Positions 10,287 to 19,233 of a stretch of 64,000 nt of DNA are shown here, one piece after another; the first letter of the stretch is position 1; each line of letters begins with the position of its first letter. Both the position numbers and the translations under genes were made by a program. Source of the stretch: Allorhodopirellula heiligendammensis (GTDB lineage: Bacteria > Planctomycetota > Planctomycetia > Pirellulales > Pirellulaceae); contig NZ_SJPU01000001.1 in NCBI RefSeq assembly GCF_007860105.1, positions 1,656,118 to 1,720,117 of the forward strand. The letters run 5' to 3'. The notes beneath the pieces are model-generated. The model worked only from the letters and a program-made list of their open reading frames with translations, was not told where the DNA came from and did not search any database.

Positions 10287-10871
10287 TTAGGTGGACTCGA
10301 GCAGTTCCTGGAACGCCCGGATCCAGGCGGGGTGTGCCGGCCAGGCTGGGGCCGTGACGAGATTGCCATCGACATGGGCGGTGTCGAGATTCTTGCCTGG
10401 CGTTACGTATTGGCCGCCCACAGCGGTGATTTCAGGACCCACGGCCGGATAGCTGCTGCATTGTCGCCCGGACAAAACGCCCGCAGCAACCAGGATCTGA
10501 GGGCCGTGGCAGACCGCTGCAATGGGTTTAGCCGTATCGGCGAAGTGGCGGACGATATCGAGGACGCGCTCGTTCAGACGCAGATACTCCGGAGCTCGGC
10601 CGCCCGGGATGATCAGGGCATCGAACGAAGTCTCGTCGAGATCGGAAAAATCTGCGTTGATGGCGAACCGGTGGCCCGGTTTCTCCGAATAAGTCTGATG
10701 GCCCTCAAAGTCATGGATTGCTGTCGCCACACTGTCACCGGCCTGTTTGTCCGGGCACACCGTGGCAACCTCGTGGCCAAGCATCAGCAACATCTGCAAG
10801 GGCACCATCGCTTCGTAGTCTTCGACGAAGTCGCCCACGAGCATCAAAATTCTTTTGCTCGAACCAGCCAT
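10287..10871 (-). CDS. DJ-1/PfpI family protein
   Basis: A 194-residue class I glutamine-amidotransferase-like protein. It has the nucleophile elbow A-V-C-H-G-P-Q, the upstream Glu region (V-G-D-F-V-E-D-Y-E), and [11 protein letters not shown]. The family includes stress-linked deglycase or hydrolase enzymes and PfpI proteases; the exact reaction is unknown. The Cys, its following His and the upstream Glu are present, so the protein should be active. It lies upstream of the VWA gene on the same strand. Confidence 0.9.
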   Translation of the reverse strand: MAGSSKRILMLVGDFVEDYEAMVPLQMLLMLGHEVATVCPDKQAGDSVATAIHDFEGHQTYSEKPGHRFAINADFSDLDETSFDALIIPGGRAPEYLRLNERVLDIVRHFADTAKPIAAVCHGPQILVAAGVLSGRQCSSYPAVGPEITAVGGQYVTPGKNLDTAHVDGNLVTAPAWPAHPAWIRAFQELLEST

Positions 10872-11153
10872 TCCAATTCCATTGATTTTATGTGGAGAAC
10901 GTTTGCGATACGATTTTTAGTTTACCCGATCCCGCCAGCAGCGGGGGAGCTCCCGTCAGATAAAATTGGCGATTGCGTTAGGCGTGAACTACAATGAACT
11001 GCACTCTTCTCTGAACGGTGTCGAACAGAGGTCTCATCCTCTCCACTCCCTCTCTGGTTCGTCGTTGGACGTCGCCGAGGCGGAATGCACAGGGGCGGCC
11101 CCTTTTTTTGAAATCATTTGAACACTTTTCCACTGATCCTTGGATCCACCGCC

Positions 11154-12980
11154 ATGCATTGCATGTTCTCTCAGTCTTGGCTCGGCCGCCGCGTCGGCAT
11201 CCCCTTGGCCTTGTGCGCCGCGGGCCAGCGTCCGATCGCTCTGCTACTGGCCGGGACGTTGTTCATCGCGAGCACGCCCTTAGCAGAGCAAACCGGTGCG
11301 GGAGAACGCGACGTCATGTCGCACGTAGAAATGGACCAGATCGGATTGGTCCAGGCTTGGCGGCGGCACCTTAGCGTGCCCGCTGGCGCTCAGTCGATCG
11401 TTGATCACAAACTGTATGCGTTAAAAACGTCGCCCAAGCAGTACGTGGAAGTGATTGGCAAAGTCGATAAGGCCGCCGCTGGGAATTCCGGTGAACCAGC
11501 AGAAGTGGACCCATCGGCGACGGCCACGCAGGCCGCGGATGCGGCGGACGCGGTTGCCGAGGCGCCCGTCTATGCGAGGTACTTGCTCGAAATACCGGAT
11601 CTTTCCGAGTCCCCTGAAGCGGCGGCGCCGGCCACACCCGAGTCGGAGGCGGCGCCACCAGAGACCGCCCGTGAATCGATGCTCGACCGCATGACGAGGA
11701 GCGGTCGGGCGACCTTTGCGTCGAGCGGCTTGCTCGACCGTACCGAAGCTGAGCGGCGGGCAAGAAATGATATCCGGCGACTGAAGCGTCGGGGTATCGA
11801 GGCGGAGATTCAGTTCCGCGAGGTCCCGACCATCCGCATGTTCACGCTCGCCGATGATGGCACGTTGGAATGCCGCGATGCCGAAACCGGTGAGCTGGTA
11901 TGGTTGCAGCGGGTGGGAAACCGCACAAAAGGCTATAGTGGATTCGGTGTCGACGATCAATTTCTGACGGTCGTCAATGGCAGCGAATTGATCACCCTCG
12001 ATAGTGTTGAGGGTGGTGTCTACGACGTGCAACAGTTGGAGTTGATTCCAACGCGGGGGCCACAGCACTGCGGCGACTTCACTGTGGTACCGTCGGTGGG
12101 ATACCGGATGGTGGCTTATCCGCTTTCCGGCACGCATCACGAGCCATTGACGGAAACCGTTACCGGAGATGCGCTGGCCTCGCCAACCCTTGCGATCGGA
12201 TCCAATAAACTCGCCTGGGGAACATCCCAGCAATTTGTCTTCGTGCTGGATCTCACGGGCGAGCCAAATATGGATTTCCGCTTGGGCACCGATGGCAACG
12301 TCAATGGCAAACTGGCGGCAGCCCCTGGCGATCGTTTCTACTTCGGTTCCGACTTCGGGCAAATCTATGGGTTGCGGGCAACGCGGACGGGGGAGGTCAT
12401 GTGGACTCGGCCAACCGGTGAACCGATTCATGAGGCGCCGGTGGTTTTCGATGATCGGGTGCTATTTCTCTCCACCGACGGCAACTTAATGTGTGTTGAC
12501 GCCGCTACCGGCGCTGATTGCTGGGGACGGATGGCCCATGGCGTGCAGTTGGTTATCGGTGTGATCGGAGATCGTATCTACACGAGAACCCTCAGTGGAA
12601 CGATGGAGGTTCTGGACACAACCGACGGGAAAGTGGTGCATCAGTTGACGGGCGTGCGGCCCCGGATATGGTCAACAAATATTGTCAGTGATCGGCTATA
12701 TCTGCTCGACAAGCATGGTTCGATCCAGTGTTTGCGGCGCCCCGAGGCCGAAATGCCTACGTTGACTGTGAGTGCCGAAATTCTGCCTGCTGATGAGCCG
12801 ACTAAGAAAGAAGACAAAAAATCAAAAGCTCCTGCCAAGGAAGCTCCAGATGCCAATGATCCATTCGGTGGCGGGGCGGATCCATTCGGCGGCGGAGCGG
12901 ATCCGTTTGGTGGCGGTGCCGATCCATTCGGTGGTGGAGGCGGCGATCCATTCGGCGGCGGCGATCCATTTGGGGGTTGA
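11154..12980 (+). CDS. Secreted PQQ-like beta-propeller protein with DPFGGG tail
   Basis: About 608 residues. The N-terminus has a signal-like hydrophobic segment (A-L-L-L-A-G-T-L-F-I-A-S-T-P-L-A-E-Q) after a longer basic leader. An Ala/Pro/Glu-rich region follows, then propeller blades with repeated D-x-x-T-G-x-x-x-W and V-L-F-L-S-T-D-G-N-L patterns (about 11830-12750), and a C-terminus of six D-P-F-G-G-G copies encoded by imperfect 18-24 bp repeats at 12858-12977. The frame is open from a TTG at 11118, but ATG 11154 gives the better leader. It resembles the first gene in fold. The ligand is unknown, and true PQQ binding is not implied. Confidence 0.8.
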   Translation: MHCMFSQSWLGRRVGIPLALCAAGQRPIALLLAGTLFIASTPLAEQTGAGERDVMSHVEMDQIGLVQAWRRHLSVPAGAQSIVDHKLYALKTSPKQYVEVIGKVDKAAAGNSGEPAEVDPSATATQAADAADAVAEAPVYARYLLEIPDLSESPEAAAPATPESEAAPPETARESMLDRMTRSGRATFASSGLLDRTEAERRARNDIRRLKRRGIEAEIQFREVPTIRMFTLADDGTLECRDAETGELVWLQRVGNRTKGYSGFGVDDQFLTVVNGSELITLDSVEGGVYDVQQLELIPTRGPQHCGDFTVVPSVGYRMVAYPLSGTHHEPLTETVTGDALASPTLAIGSNKLAWGTSQQFVFVLDLTGEPNMDFRLGTDGNVNGKLAAAPGDRFYFGSDFGQIYGLRATRTGEVMWTRPTGEPIHEAPVVFDDRVLFLSTDGNLMCVDAATGADCWGRMAHGVQLVIGVIGDRIYTRTLSGTMEVLDTTDGKVVHQLTGVRPRIWSTNIVSDRLYLLDKHGSIQCLRRPEAEMPTLTVSAEILPADEPTKKEDKKSKAPAKEAPDANDPFGGGADPFGGGADPFGGGADPFGGGGGDPFGGGDPFGG

Positions 12981-13240
12981 GGGGACTGGTCGTACGTAGC
13001 GATCGATCGAACCGAGTTTGGTTAGGTATGCTGTGAGCTGAGCGTTGTCTGGCACGGGCTGTTTCGCCCCGCCCGGCCGCTGGAGCCTCACAGTGGTGTT
13101 GCCCGGCCGCTGACGCGTCTCGGCTCGGTAAATTGACAGGCGTTGAGGCGGCCTCACGCTGGAGCCGGATATTTGCTACAATCCGGCCCGATGTTCACGT
13201 GTCTTTCGTCCGTGTTTTCCGGCCTCACAGCCGCCGATTT

Positions 13241-15886
13241 ATGAGCGACTCTTCTGCCCCTGATCCTTCCCAGTCCGACGCCCAGAATGGCGGCGCAGAC
13301 AATCCTGCTGTTGAACCGGTGGCCACAGATCAAGTAGCAGCTGCGGCGAGCGAGGAAAGCCCGTATGTCGCGTTGGTTGCCAATTCCGAATACACTGACA
13401 AGGATCTGCAGCACCTCTCGGACCTCGAGCACGTCCGCGAACGGCCGAGTATGTACATCGGGGACACGTTTTCCCGCGGATTGCACCACTTGGTTTACGA
13501 AGTCGTCGATAATTCAATCGACGAAGCGATGGCTGGCTTCGCCAAATCGGTGTCCGTTGTTGTGCATACCGATGGCAGTGTGACGGTCGAGGATGACGGT
13601 CGAGGCGTCCCGGTGACACGTCACGAACAGCTGTCCGAAGAGCTCGATCGGGAAGTCAGCACGCTCGAGGGCGTGATGACGGTACTGAAATTCGGTGGCA
13701 AGTTCGAGAAAGGTGCTTACCAAACCTCCGGCGGTTTGCACGGCGTCGGTGTCACCGTGGTGAACTTTCTCAGTCAATGGGCCGAGGTCGAAGTCAGCCG
13801 GGACGGGTTCACGTGGACGCAGGAGTACGAACGCGGGGTGCCGATGGGGCCGGTCAAAAAAGGTCGGGCAACCAAGAAAACCGGGACGAAGACCACATTT
13901 AAAGCCGATGGGCAGATCTTCACGACGACGAAGTACGTTTACGACACCCTGCTCAAACGCTTGCAGGAACTCGCGTTCCTCAACAGCGGTGTGCGAATCA
14001 AATTCCTCGACGAGCGGAACGGCGAAGGCGGCGATTTTCAGTACAATGAGGGGATCGTTGAGTTCGTCCAGCACCTCAACCGGGCCAGCGACGCGTTGCA
14101 TGCCGACGTGATCCACATCGTCGGCGCACGCGAGGGTGTCGAATATGACATCGCCATGCAGTACACGACCGAATTTACCGACACAGTTCAGTCCTATGTT
14201 AACAATATTCATACGACCGAAGGCGGCACGCACGTTTCTGGATACCGTTCGGCGCTGACACGAACGCTGAACAACTACGGTAAAAAAGAAGGCTTGTTCA
14301 AGGCGATCACGCCAACGGGCGATGATTTCCGCGAAGGCTTGACGGCCGTCATCAGCGTCCGCGTGCCTCATCCGCAATTCGAAGGACAAACCAAGACAAA
14401 GCTCGGCAATGGCGAAGTCGATGGGATCATCACCAGTGGCGTGGGCGAAGCGCTCTCAAAATACCTCGAAGAGAACCCCAAAGTCGCCAAGACCATCGTC
14501 CGCAAAGGGCTGCTCGCCGCTGAAGCCCGCGAGGCCGCTCGGAAGGCAAAGGACCAGCTCCGCAAACGGAAAGACGCACTCGGCGGTGGTGGTTTGCCCG
14601 GCAAGCTACGCGACTGCATCTCGAAAAAGATGGAGGAATGCGAAGTCTATCTGGTCGAAGGTGATTCGGCAGGCGGGTCTGCCGAGGGCGGACGGATGCG
14701 TGAATTCCAAGCGATTCTGCCGCTGCGTGGTAAGATCATCAACGCCTACAAGAGTCGCGAAGACAAGGTGCTCGCCAACGAGGAAGTCCAGTCGATGATC
14801 CAGGCGATCGGTACCGGCATCGGTGTCGATCAAGACCTGACGCGGCGTCGCTATAATAAAGTCATCATCATGACTGACGCGGATGTCGACGGCAGCCACA
14901 TCCGCACGCTGTTGCTGTGTTTCTTTTATCGTCAAATGTACCAGTTGGTCGCCGCTGGCCACGTCTACGTTGCCCAGCCGCCACTGTTCCGCGTTTCGCA
15001 CGGCAAATCACGCTATTATGTGCAGAGCGAGGAGGAGATGAAGGGACAGTTGCTCAACCGTGGTCTCAATGACACCGTGTTTGAAGCAGAGGATGGGCGA
15101 CGGGTTGAGGCCGAGAAAATGCGTGCCTTGGCCGAGGCTCTCGCCAGCATGGAGGATGCTGTCCTAGCGCTCGAGCGGCGGGGCGTCAGCCTGCGGGTGC
15201 ACGCGATGCGGTTGGATCCCGTCGCAGGGAAATTACCCACCTTCCTGGTGACGTTCCAGGGCGAAGAACATTGGTTCCACACCCTCGAGGAAGTCGAGCA
15301 ATTCCTAACCGAGCGCGGTGCTCACTTGGACATCGAAGAAGAGACTGAAGAGGGCGTTGATGACGCTGAGAATGCTGGTTCTGCCGATGTAGGAGCAGGC
15401 ACCGCTGCTGAGTCCGATGCGGCAGCAAACGCTGCCGAGCCCGAAGAGCGAATTGTCGCTCACCTAACCGAACTGCACGAGGTTCGCACCATCAACAGTG
15501 GACTGAAAGAACTCCAACCCCTCGGCTTTGGCCTCGACGATCTCATTCCTGCGGACCGTACTGGGTCGACCACTCCCCGATTTGAATTGATCCGGGGCGA
15601 AGATATCCGTCGACCGCTGGAGGATTTGCGCGAGCTCCTGCCGGAAATTCGGGCCGCTGGTGAAAAGGGCCTCACCCTCACCCGGTTTAAGGGACTCGGG
15701 GAAATGAATGCGGAAGAACTTCGTGAGACGACCCTCGACCCAGCAAACCGCACATTGATTCGGGTGAACCTCTCTGACGCCGGTGCCGCTGACGAAATGT
15801 TCCGCCTGCTGATGGGGGACAAGGTCGAGCCACGTCGTGAATTTATCGAAACCCACGCTCTCGATGTCCGCAATTTGGATGTATAA
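13241..15886 (+). CDS. gyrB: DNA gyrase subunit B
   Basis: This 881-residue ATPase subunit of DNA gyrase introduces negative supercoils together with GyrA. Visible landmarks are the GHKL ATPase motifs (E-V-V-D-N-S-I-D-E-A, D-D-G-R-G-V-P-V, G-L-H-G-V-G), the TOPRIM signatures E-G-D-S-A-G-G-S-A and D-A-D-V-D-G-S-H-I, and the C-terminal L-T-R-F-K-G-L-G-E-M-N. It is longer than the usual 640-800 residues because of an acidic Glu/Ala-rich insertion around 15290-15460 in the TOPRIM/C-terminal part. The ATG at 13241 follows a frame open from 13133, and the preferred start removes an unconserved leader. Confidence 0.96.
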   Translation: MSDSSAPDPSQSDAQNGGADNPAVEPVATDQVAAAASEESPYVALVANSEYTDKDLQHLSDLEHVRERPSMYIGDTFSRGLHHLVYEVVDNSIDEAMAGFAKSVSVVVHTDGSVTVEDDGRGVPVTRHEQLSEELDREVSTLEGVMTVLKFGGKFEKGAYQTSGGLHGVGVTVVNFLSQWAEVEVSRDGFTWTQEYERGVPMGPVKKGRATKKTGTKTTFKADGQIFTTTKYVYDTLLKRLQELAFLNSGVRIKFLDERNGEGGDFQYNEGIVEFVQHLNRASDALHADVIHIVGAREGVEYDIAMQYTTEFTDTVQSYVNNIHTTEGGTHVSGYRSALTRTLNNYGKKEGLFKAITPTGDDFREGLTAVISVRVPHPQFEGQTKTKLGNGEVDGIITSGVGEALSKYLEENPKVAKTIVRKGLLAAEAREAARKAKDQLRKRKDALGGGGLPGKLRDCISKKMEECEVYLVEGDSAGGSAEGGRMREFQAILPLRGKIINAYKSREDKVLANEEVQSMIQAIGTGIGVDQDLTRRRYNKVIIMTDADVDGSHIRTLLLCFFYRQMYQLVAAGHVYVAQPPLFRVSHGKSRYYVQSEEEMKGQLLNRGLNDTVFEAEDGRRVEAEKMRALAEALASMEDAVLALERRGVSLRVHAMRLDPVAGKLPTFLVTFQGEEHWFHTLEEVEQFLTERGAHLDIEEETEEGVDDAENAGSADVGAGTAAESDAAANAAEPEERIVAHLTELHEVRTINSGLKELQPLGFGLDDLIPADRTGSTTPRFELIRGEDIRRPLEDLRELLPEIRAAGEKGLTLTRFKGLGEMNAEELRETTLDPANRTLIRVNLSDAGAADEMFRLLMGDKVEPRREFIETHALDVRNLDV

Positions 15887-15931
15887 CAACCGTCGCTATC
15901 GATGCGACTTGTTTGAACGGATCGCGACGGC

Positions 15932-16324
15932 TCAGTTGATTTCGTCGTAAAGGATTCGTCCTCCCAGCCAGATTCGGAAGCGACGGATCGTTAGGCCGCG
16001 CGAGAACCCGATTTCGACAGATACCGTGCGGTTTTCGATATCCCCCCAACTGGGCTCGACCGCGATGGATGTCGGGAGCGTGAAGTCGAACTTAGAGTGA
16101 ATTTTCAACCAACTGATGCGGAACCAGCACGACCGGCCATCAATTTCGACAATTTGGCGAAAACGCCAGCCGCTGTAGGTTAGTCTGCCTGTAAACGGCT
16201 CCTGAATGTCGATAACGCGAAACAGGAAGCTGCGTCGCAACAGTACTGCGTGATCGGCATACGCCCCTCGTTGGAGAGAGGAATCCGTCGAGACGGAGAA
16301 CGGGTTGGGATCGCTTTTTTCCAC
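15932..16324 (-). CDS. Hypothetical protein, beta-rich
   Basis: A 130-residue frame reading away from the secreted-protein gene at 16478. The composition looks protein-like, with alternating polar and hydrophobic residues (for example W-F-R-I-S-W-L-K-I-H and R-R-F-R-I-W-L-G-G-R-I). No known family or catalytic motif was recognised and no signal peptide was seen. It overlaps nothing else and lies convergent to gyrB, 45 bp from its stop. It may be a real lineage-specific gene; its start is uncertain. Confidence 0.5.
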   Translation of the reverse strand: MEKSDPNPFSVSTDSSLQRGAYADHAVLLRRSFLFRVIDIQEPFTGRLTYSGWRFRQIVEIDGRSCWFRISWLKIHSKFDFTLPTSIAVEPSWGDIENRTVSVEIGFSRGLTIRRFRIWLGGRILYDEIN

Positions 16325-16477
16325 ATTCTTCCCAGGAACTATGTTGATACTCGGTATTCGTTGACTTACGATAACGCTGTACAGTTTGCCTATTTTGCCA
16401 GTGGTTTGACGGTTGACGGAGAGGATCGATCCCTCTTTCGAGTAGGTTTACAACCTTTTTTCATTACGAGACTCATC

Positions 16478-17740
16478 ATGACACGTTTCTTGGCTTTGAT
16501 GGCGCTTTGCAGTTCGGCAGCCTGCGCGCTGTTGGCGGCTCCCGCAGCTGCGCAGTCAGAAAACCTAGCGGTTACCGATCACCTTACTGTATCTCAGTGG
16601 GTCAATCCGGCGACCCCGGGAGAGCTGAGCGGTCAAGTCATTTTGCCATCTGCCAACGGTTCGGCACAAGCGATTGCGAATGCGGTCGTGGTGATGACCA
16701 ATCAAGACGGGGAAAAATTTCGCGGCTCCACCGATGAGAACGGGCAGTTCGTCATCACGGGCGTCCAGGCAGGCGTCTACGCACTGACCGCTCGCGCTGA
16801 TGGTGTGTTCGCTTGCTGTGCAATGCATGTCGTTGATGGCGAAATGGTAGCCGCCGATCAGCTTCCTCAACGGGTGGACATTGCCGCTGCCGCCATTGAT
16901 TACACGGTGGTGAAAACCTCAATCTTACGCTATCTACCGCCTGCTCGCGGCCAGAATTCGTACACCATTGACGACGTGGACTTGGCAGGCATCTCCGACC
17001 GGGTGGCTGGCGACAGGTCGTTTCGCGTCAGCCAAAGCGATGGTGGTCTGAAAGGCCGGTTGCACATTGCGGGAGCGCGTGGCGCGACACTCGGGGATGC
17101 CGGACTGCTCAACGTGTTTCTTGTGCATCAGGGTGAAGTCGTTGATCGCGTTGTCTCGTTGCAAGACGGCACGTTTGTATTTGTGGACGTGGCTCCAGGA
17201 GAGTATTCGATCCTGGCTCTCGGCCAGGCTGGTTTGGGGATGGCGGGATTTGAACTGATTGACGAATCGACGGTGAATCAGTTCGCCGGCCGCGTCAGCG
17301 GTGCCAAAGCGATCACGCAGAACGACCGGACATTGACATCGATCCATGGCGATCCGCTCTGCTGCCGAGAATTCGCAATGCAGGTCGCCCCATTGCCACA
17401 GGCCATGGAATGCTGTGAGGCAGAGGTTTATGAAGAGCCGATTCTCATCGATGAATGCGACGATTGCGTTGCGGGATGTGATGCGTGTGAAGCTGTTGAC
17501 GAGTGTGGAAACTCGATTTGTGAAGCGGACTCCTGCTGCAATCCATTAGGCGGCGCTGGCTTCAGCTCCGTTGGCTTCAGCTCCGTTGGCGGCGGTGGTG
17601 GTGGTGGTGGCGGCGGAGGCGGAGGTGGTGGTTTCGGCGGCGGCTTCCTCGGCTTGGCCGGACTTGCCGGTCTGGCGGGGCTCGGCGGGGGTGATGATCC
17701 GATCATCGTGCCTCCAGATCCAGTGAGCCCAGTTCGCTAG
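16478..17740 (+). CDS. Secreted protein with carboxypeptidase-regulatory-like domain and Gly-rich tail
   Basis: A 420-residue exported protein. The N-terminus is a clear signal peptide (M-T-R-F-L-A-L-M-A-L-C-S-S-A-A-C-A-L-L ending A-P-A-A-A-Q). A beta-sandwich of the carboxypeptidase regulatory/SpaA-like type follows, with S-T-D-E-N-G-Q-F-V-I-T-G-V-Q-A-G-V-Y-A-L as the hallmark, then a second similar module (G-T-F-V-F-V-D-V-A-P-G-E-Y-S-I). Near the C-terminus is a Cys-rich acidic segment (about 12 Cys, 17410-17550), then a Gly-rich run. The frame is open from 16250, but the signal peptide fixes ATG 16478. A structural or cell-surface role is inferred only from architecture. Confidence 0.78.
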   Translation: MTRFLALMALCSSAACALLAAPAAAQSENLAVTDHLTVSQWVNPATPGELSGQVILPSANGSAQAIANAVVVMTNQDGEKFRGSTDENGQFVITGVQAGVYALTARADGVFACCAMHVVDGEMVAADQLPQRVDIAAAAIDYTVVKTSILRYLPPARGQNSYTIDDVDLAGISDRVAGDRSFRVSQSDGGLKGRLHIAGARGATLGDAGLLNVFLVHQGEVVDRVVSLQDGTFVFVDVAPGEYSILALGQAGLGMAGFELIDESTVNQFAGRVSGAKAITQNDRTLTSIHGDPLCCREFAMQVAPLPQAMECCEAEVYEEPILIDECDDCVAGCDACEAVDECGNSICEADSCCNPLGGAGFSSVGFSSVGGGGGGGGGGGGGGGFGGGFLGLAGLAGLAGLGGGDDPIIVPPDPVSPVR

Positions 17741-17818
17741 TCAATCCAGTTCGCTAGTTAAACCAGTTCGCCGGTGAGACCATCTGCTCGTGATCTCAAT
17801 CTCTGATATCAAACTCAA

Positions 17819-17853
17819 AAACCTCGGAAGTGGCCCTTCCGAGGTTTTTTGTT
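17819..17853 (+). terminator. Rho-independent terminator
   Basis: A perfect 11-bp stem (AACCTCGGAAG / CTTCCGAGGTT) with a short loop is followed by a T-run, about 80 bp after the stop of the Gly-rich secreted protein. It should end that transcript before the ligase-like gene. Confidence 0.9.
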
Positions 17854-17930
17854 GTGGTTGTAGGAACGGTGTCATGCGTTCACAATGGCGGCGTTACGTT
17901 GATTGACACCTATCTTTGCCTGAGGAAAAT

Positions 17931-19064
17931 ATGAGTGCTGTTGGGGAAGTTTCCGAAGCTGAACTTCAGTCGTCTGCGGCGGCGTCTCTGGACCGCCTCA
18001 ATGAGCATACGCTCAAGACCGTTCATTGGCATTTCAGCGAGAAAACGGGTTGCCCGTTTTGGTTGGAAAAGAAGTCTGAGCTGAATTTTGATCCGCTCAA
18101 AGACATCGGCTCGTTTGCCGATCTCAAGAAGTTCCCGCACTTCCAAGACGACTGGCTGCGTGGCGGCCCGATTCGCCGCTGGGTTCCCCAAGGACACGCT
18201 GGTAAACCGGTGTATGTCTTTGAGACCGGTGGCACAACGGGGATCCCGAAGAGCCGCATGGTGATTGAGGATCACTGGAAGGACTACGAGTTATTCAGCG
18301 AGACGCTGCCTGAAAAATACTTTCCCAAGGGTGCCAACTGGCTGATGCTGGGCCCGAGCGGACCGCGGCGGCTGCGAGTGGCGGTGGAACATCTGGCCCA
18401 ACATCGCGACGGCATCTGCTTCTGCATCGACTTGGATCCGCGCTGGGTCGTCAAGCTGATCAAGAAAGGATGGATGGACCATCTCGAAGAGTACAAAAAG
18501 CACTGTGTCGATCAAGCAGTGACGATTTTGACCGCGGGACATGATGTCAAGTGCATGTTTGCCACGCCGAAGCTGCTCGAGTCGCTCAGTGAAGCGCTGG
18601 AGGAAAGAGGCACCAACCTGGCCGAGGTGGGCATCACCGGGATTTTCTCTGGTGGCACTGAGTTCACGTCGCAGTGGACGCGTTTCTGTGTTGAGGAAAT
18701 GCTGGGTGGATTGCCCGAGGAAAGCGGGATCTACATGACGCCCACCTATGGTAACACGCTGATGGGTTTGGCATGCAGTAAACCGATCACTGCTGAGGAC
18801 GGCTACAAGATCGCTTACTACGCCCCCCAGCCCCGCGCTGCCACCGAGGTTGTCGCGTTTGACGACTACGACCAGGTGGTCGGCTATGGCGAAACGGGGC
18901 GTGTGAAACTGTACACGCTCACCGATGAGTTCTTTGTACCGGGGTTCATGGAACGCGACGAAGGCGAGCGCGAGCGACCGATCGCAAACTTTCCATGGGA
19001 CGGTGTGAGCGGTGTACGTCCATTCCATGAACTCGCCAGCGCCACGACCGTGGGTGTCTATTAA
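17931..19064 (+). CDS. AMP-binding ligase-like protein (phenylacetate-CoA ligase / LuxE-like)
   Basis: A 377-residue protein of the acyl-adenylate superfamily. The adenylate-forming loop appears as F-E-T-G-G-T-T-G-I-P-K-S, and a later T-P-T-Y-G-N-T-L-M-G region matches the A5-like segment. It is shorter than standard phenylacetate-CoA ligases (about 430), closer to LuxE acyl-protein synthetases (about 370). ATG 17931 is preferred because GAGGAAA lies just upstream; the TTG at 17916 is the longer choice. The next gene encodes an aldehyde-dehydrogenase-fold protein, so the two may activate and then reduce a carboxylic acid, as LuxE and LuxC do. That pathway is inference. Confidence 0.7.
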   Translation: MSAVGEVSEAELQSSAAASLDRLNEHTLKTVHWHFSEKTGCPFWLEKKSELNFDPLKDIGSFADLKKFPHFQDDWLRGGPIRRWVPQGHAGKPVYVFETGGTTGIPKSRMVIEDHWKDYELFSETLPEKYFPKGANWLMLGPSGPRRLRVAVEHLAQHRDGICFCIDLDPRWVVKLIKKGWMDHLEEYKKHCVDQAVTILTAGHDVKCMFATPKLLESLSEALEERGTNLAEVGITGIFSGGTEFTSQWTRFCVEEMLGGLPEESGIYMTPTYGNTLMGLACSKPITAEDGYKIAYYAPQPRAATEVVAFDDYDQVVGYGETGRVKLYTLTDEFFVPGFMERDEGERERPIANFPWDGVSGVRPFHELASATTVGVY

Positions 19065-19233
19065 CGAGACGGGCGATTGACTGAGCCCAGTCGCGCAGGC
19101 GACCGGGTTGGCGATCGTTTCAATGAGACACAAACGACCGGGTTAGCGCGGCTGCCCGGCGCGTTAGCGACCCGTGGCTCACCCACTCTTTCCCGAACTC
19201 TGAACCTTTCCTTCTTTCTGAATTCTCATTCTT

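Noticed and set aside
11421-12431. 336-residue minus-strand frame
   Set aside because: It is antisense to the propeller gene at 11154 and rich in Arg and His, as expected for a shadow of a GC-rich gene.
13514-14389. 291-residue minus-strand frame
   Set aside because: It is antisense to gyrB, whose family motifs are certain.
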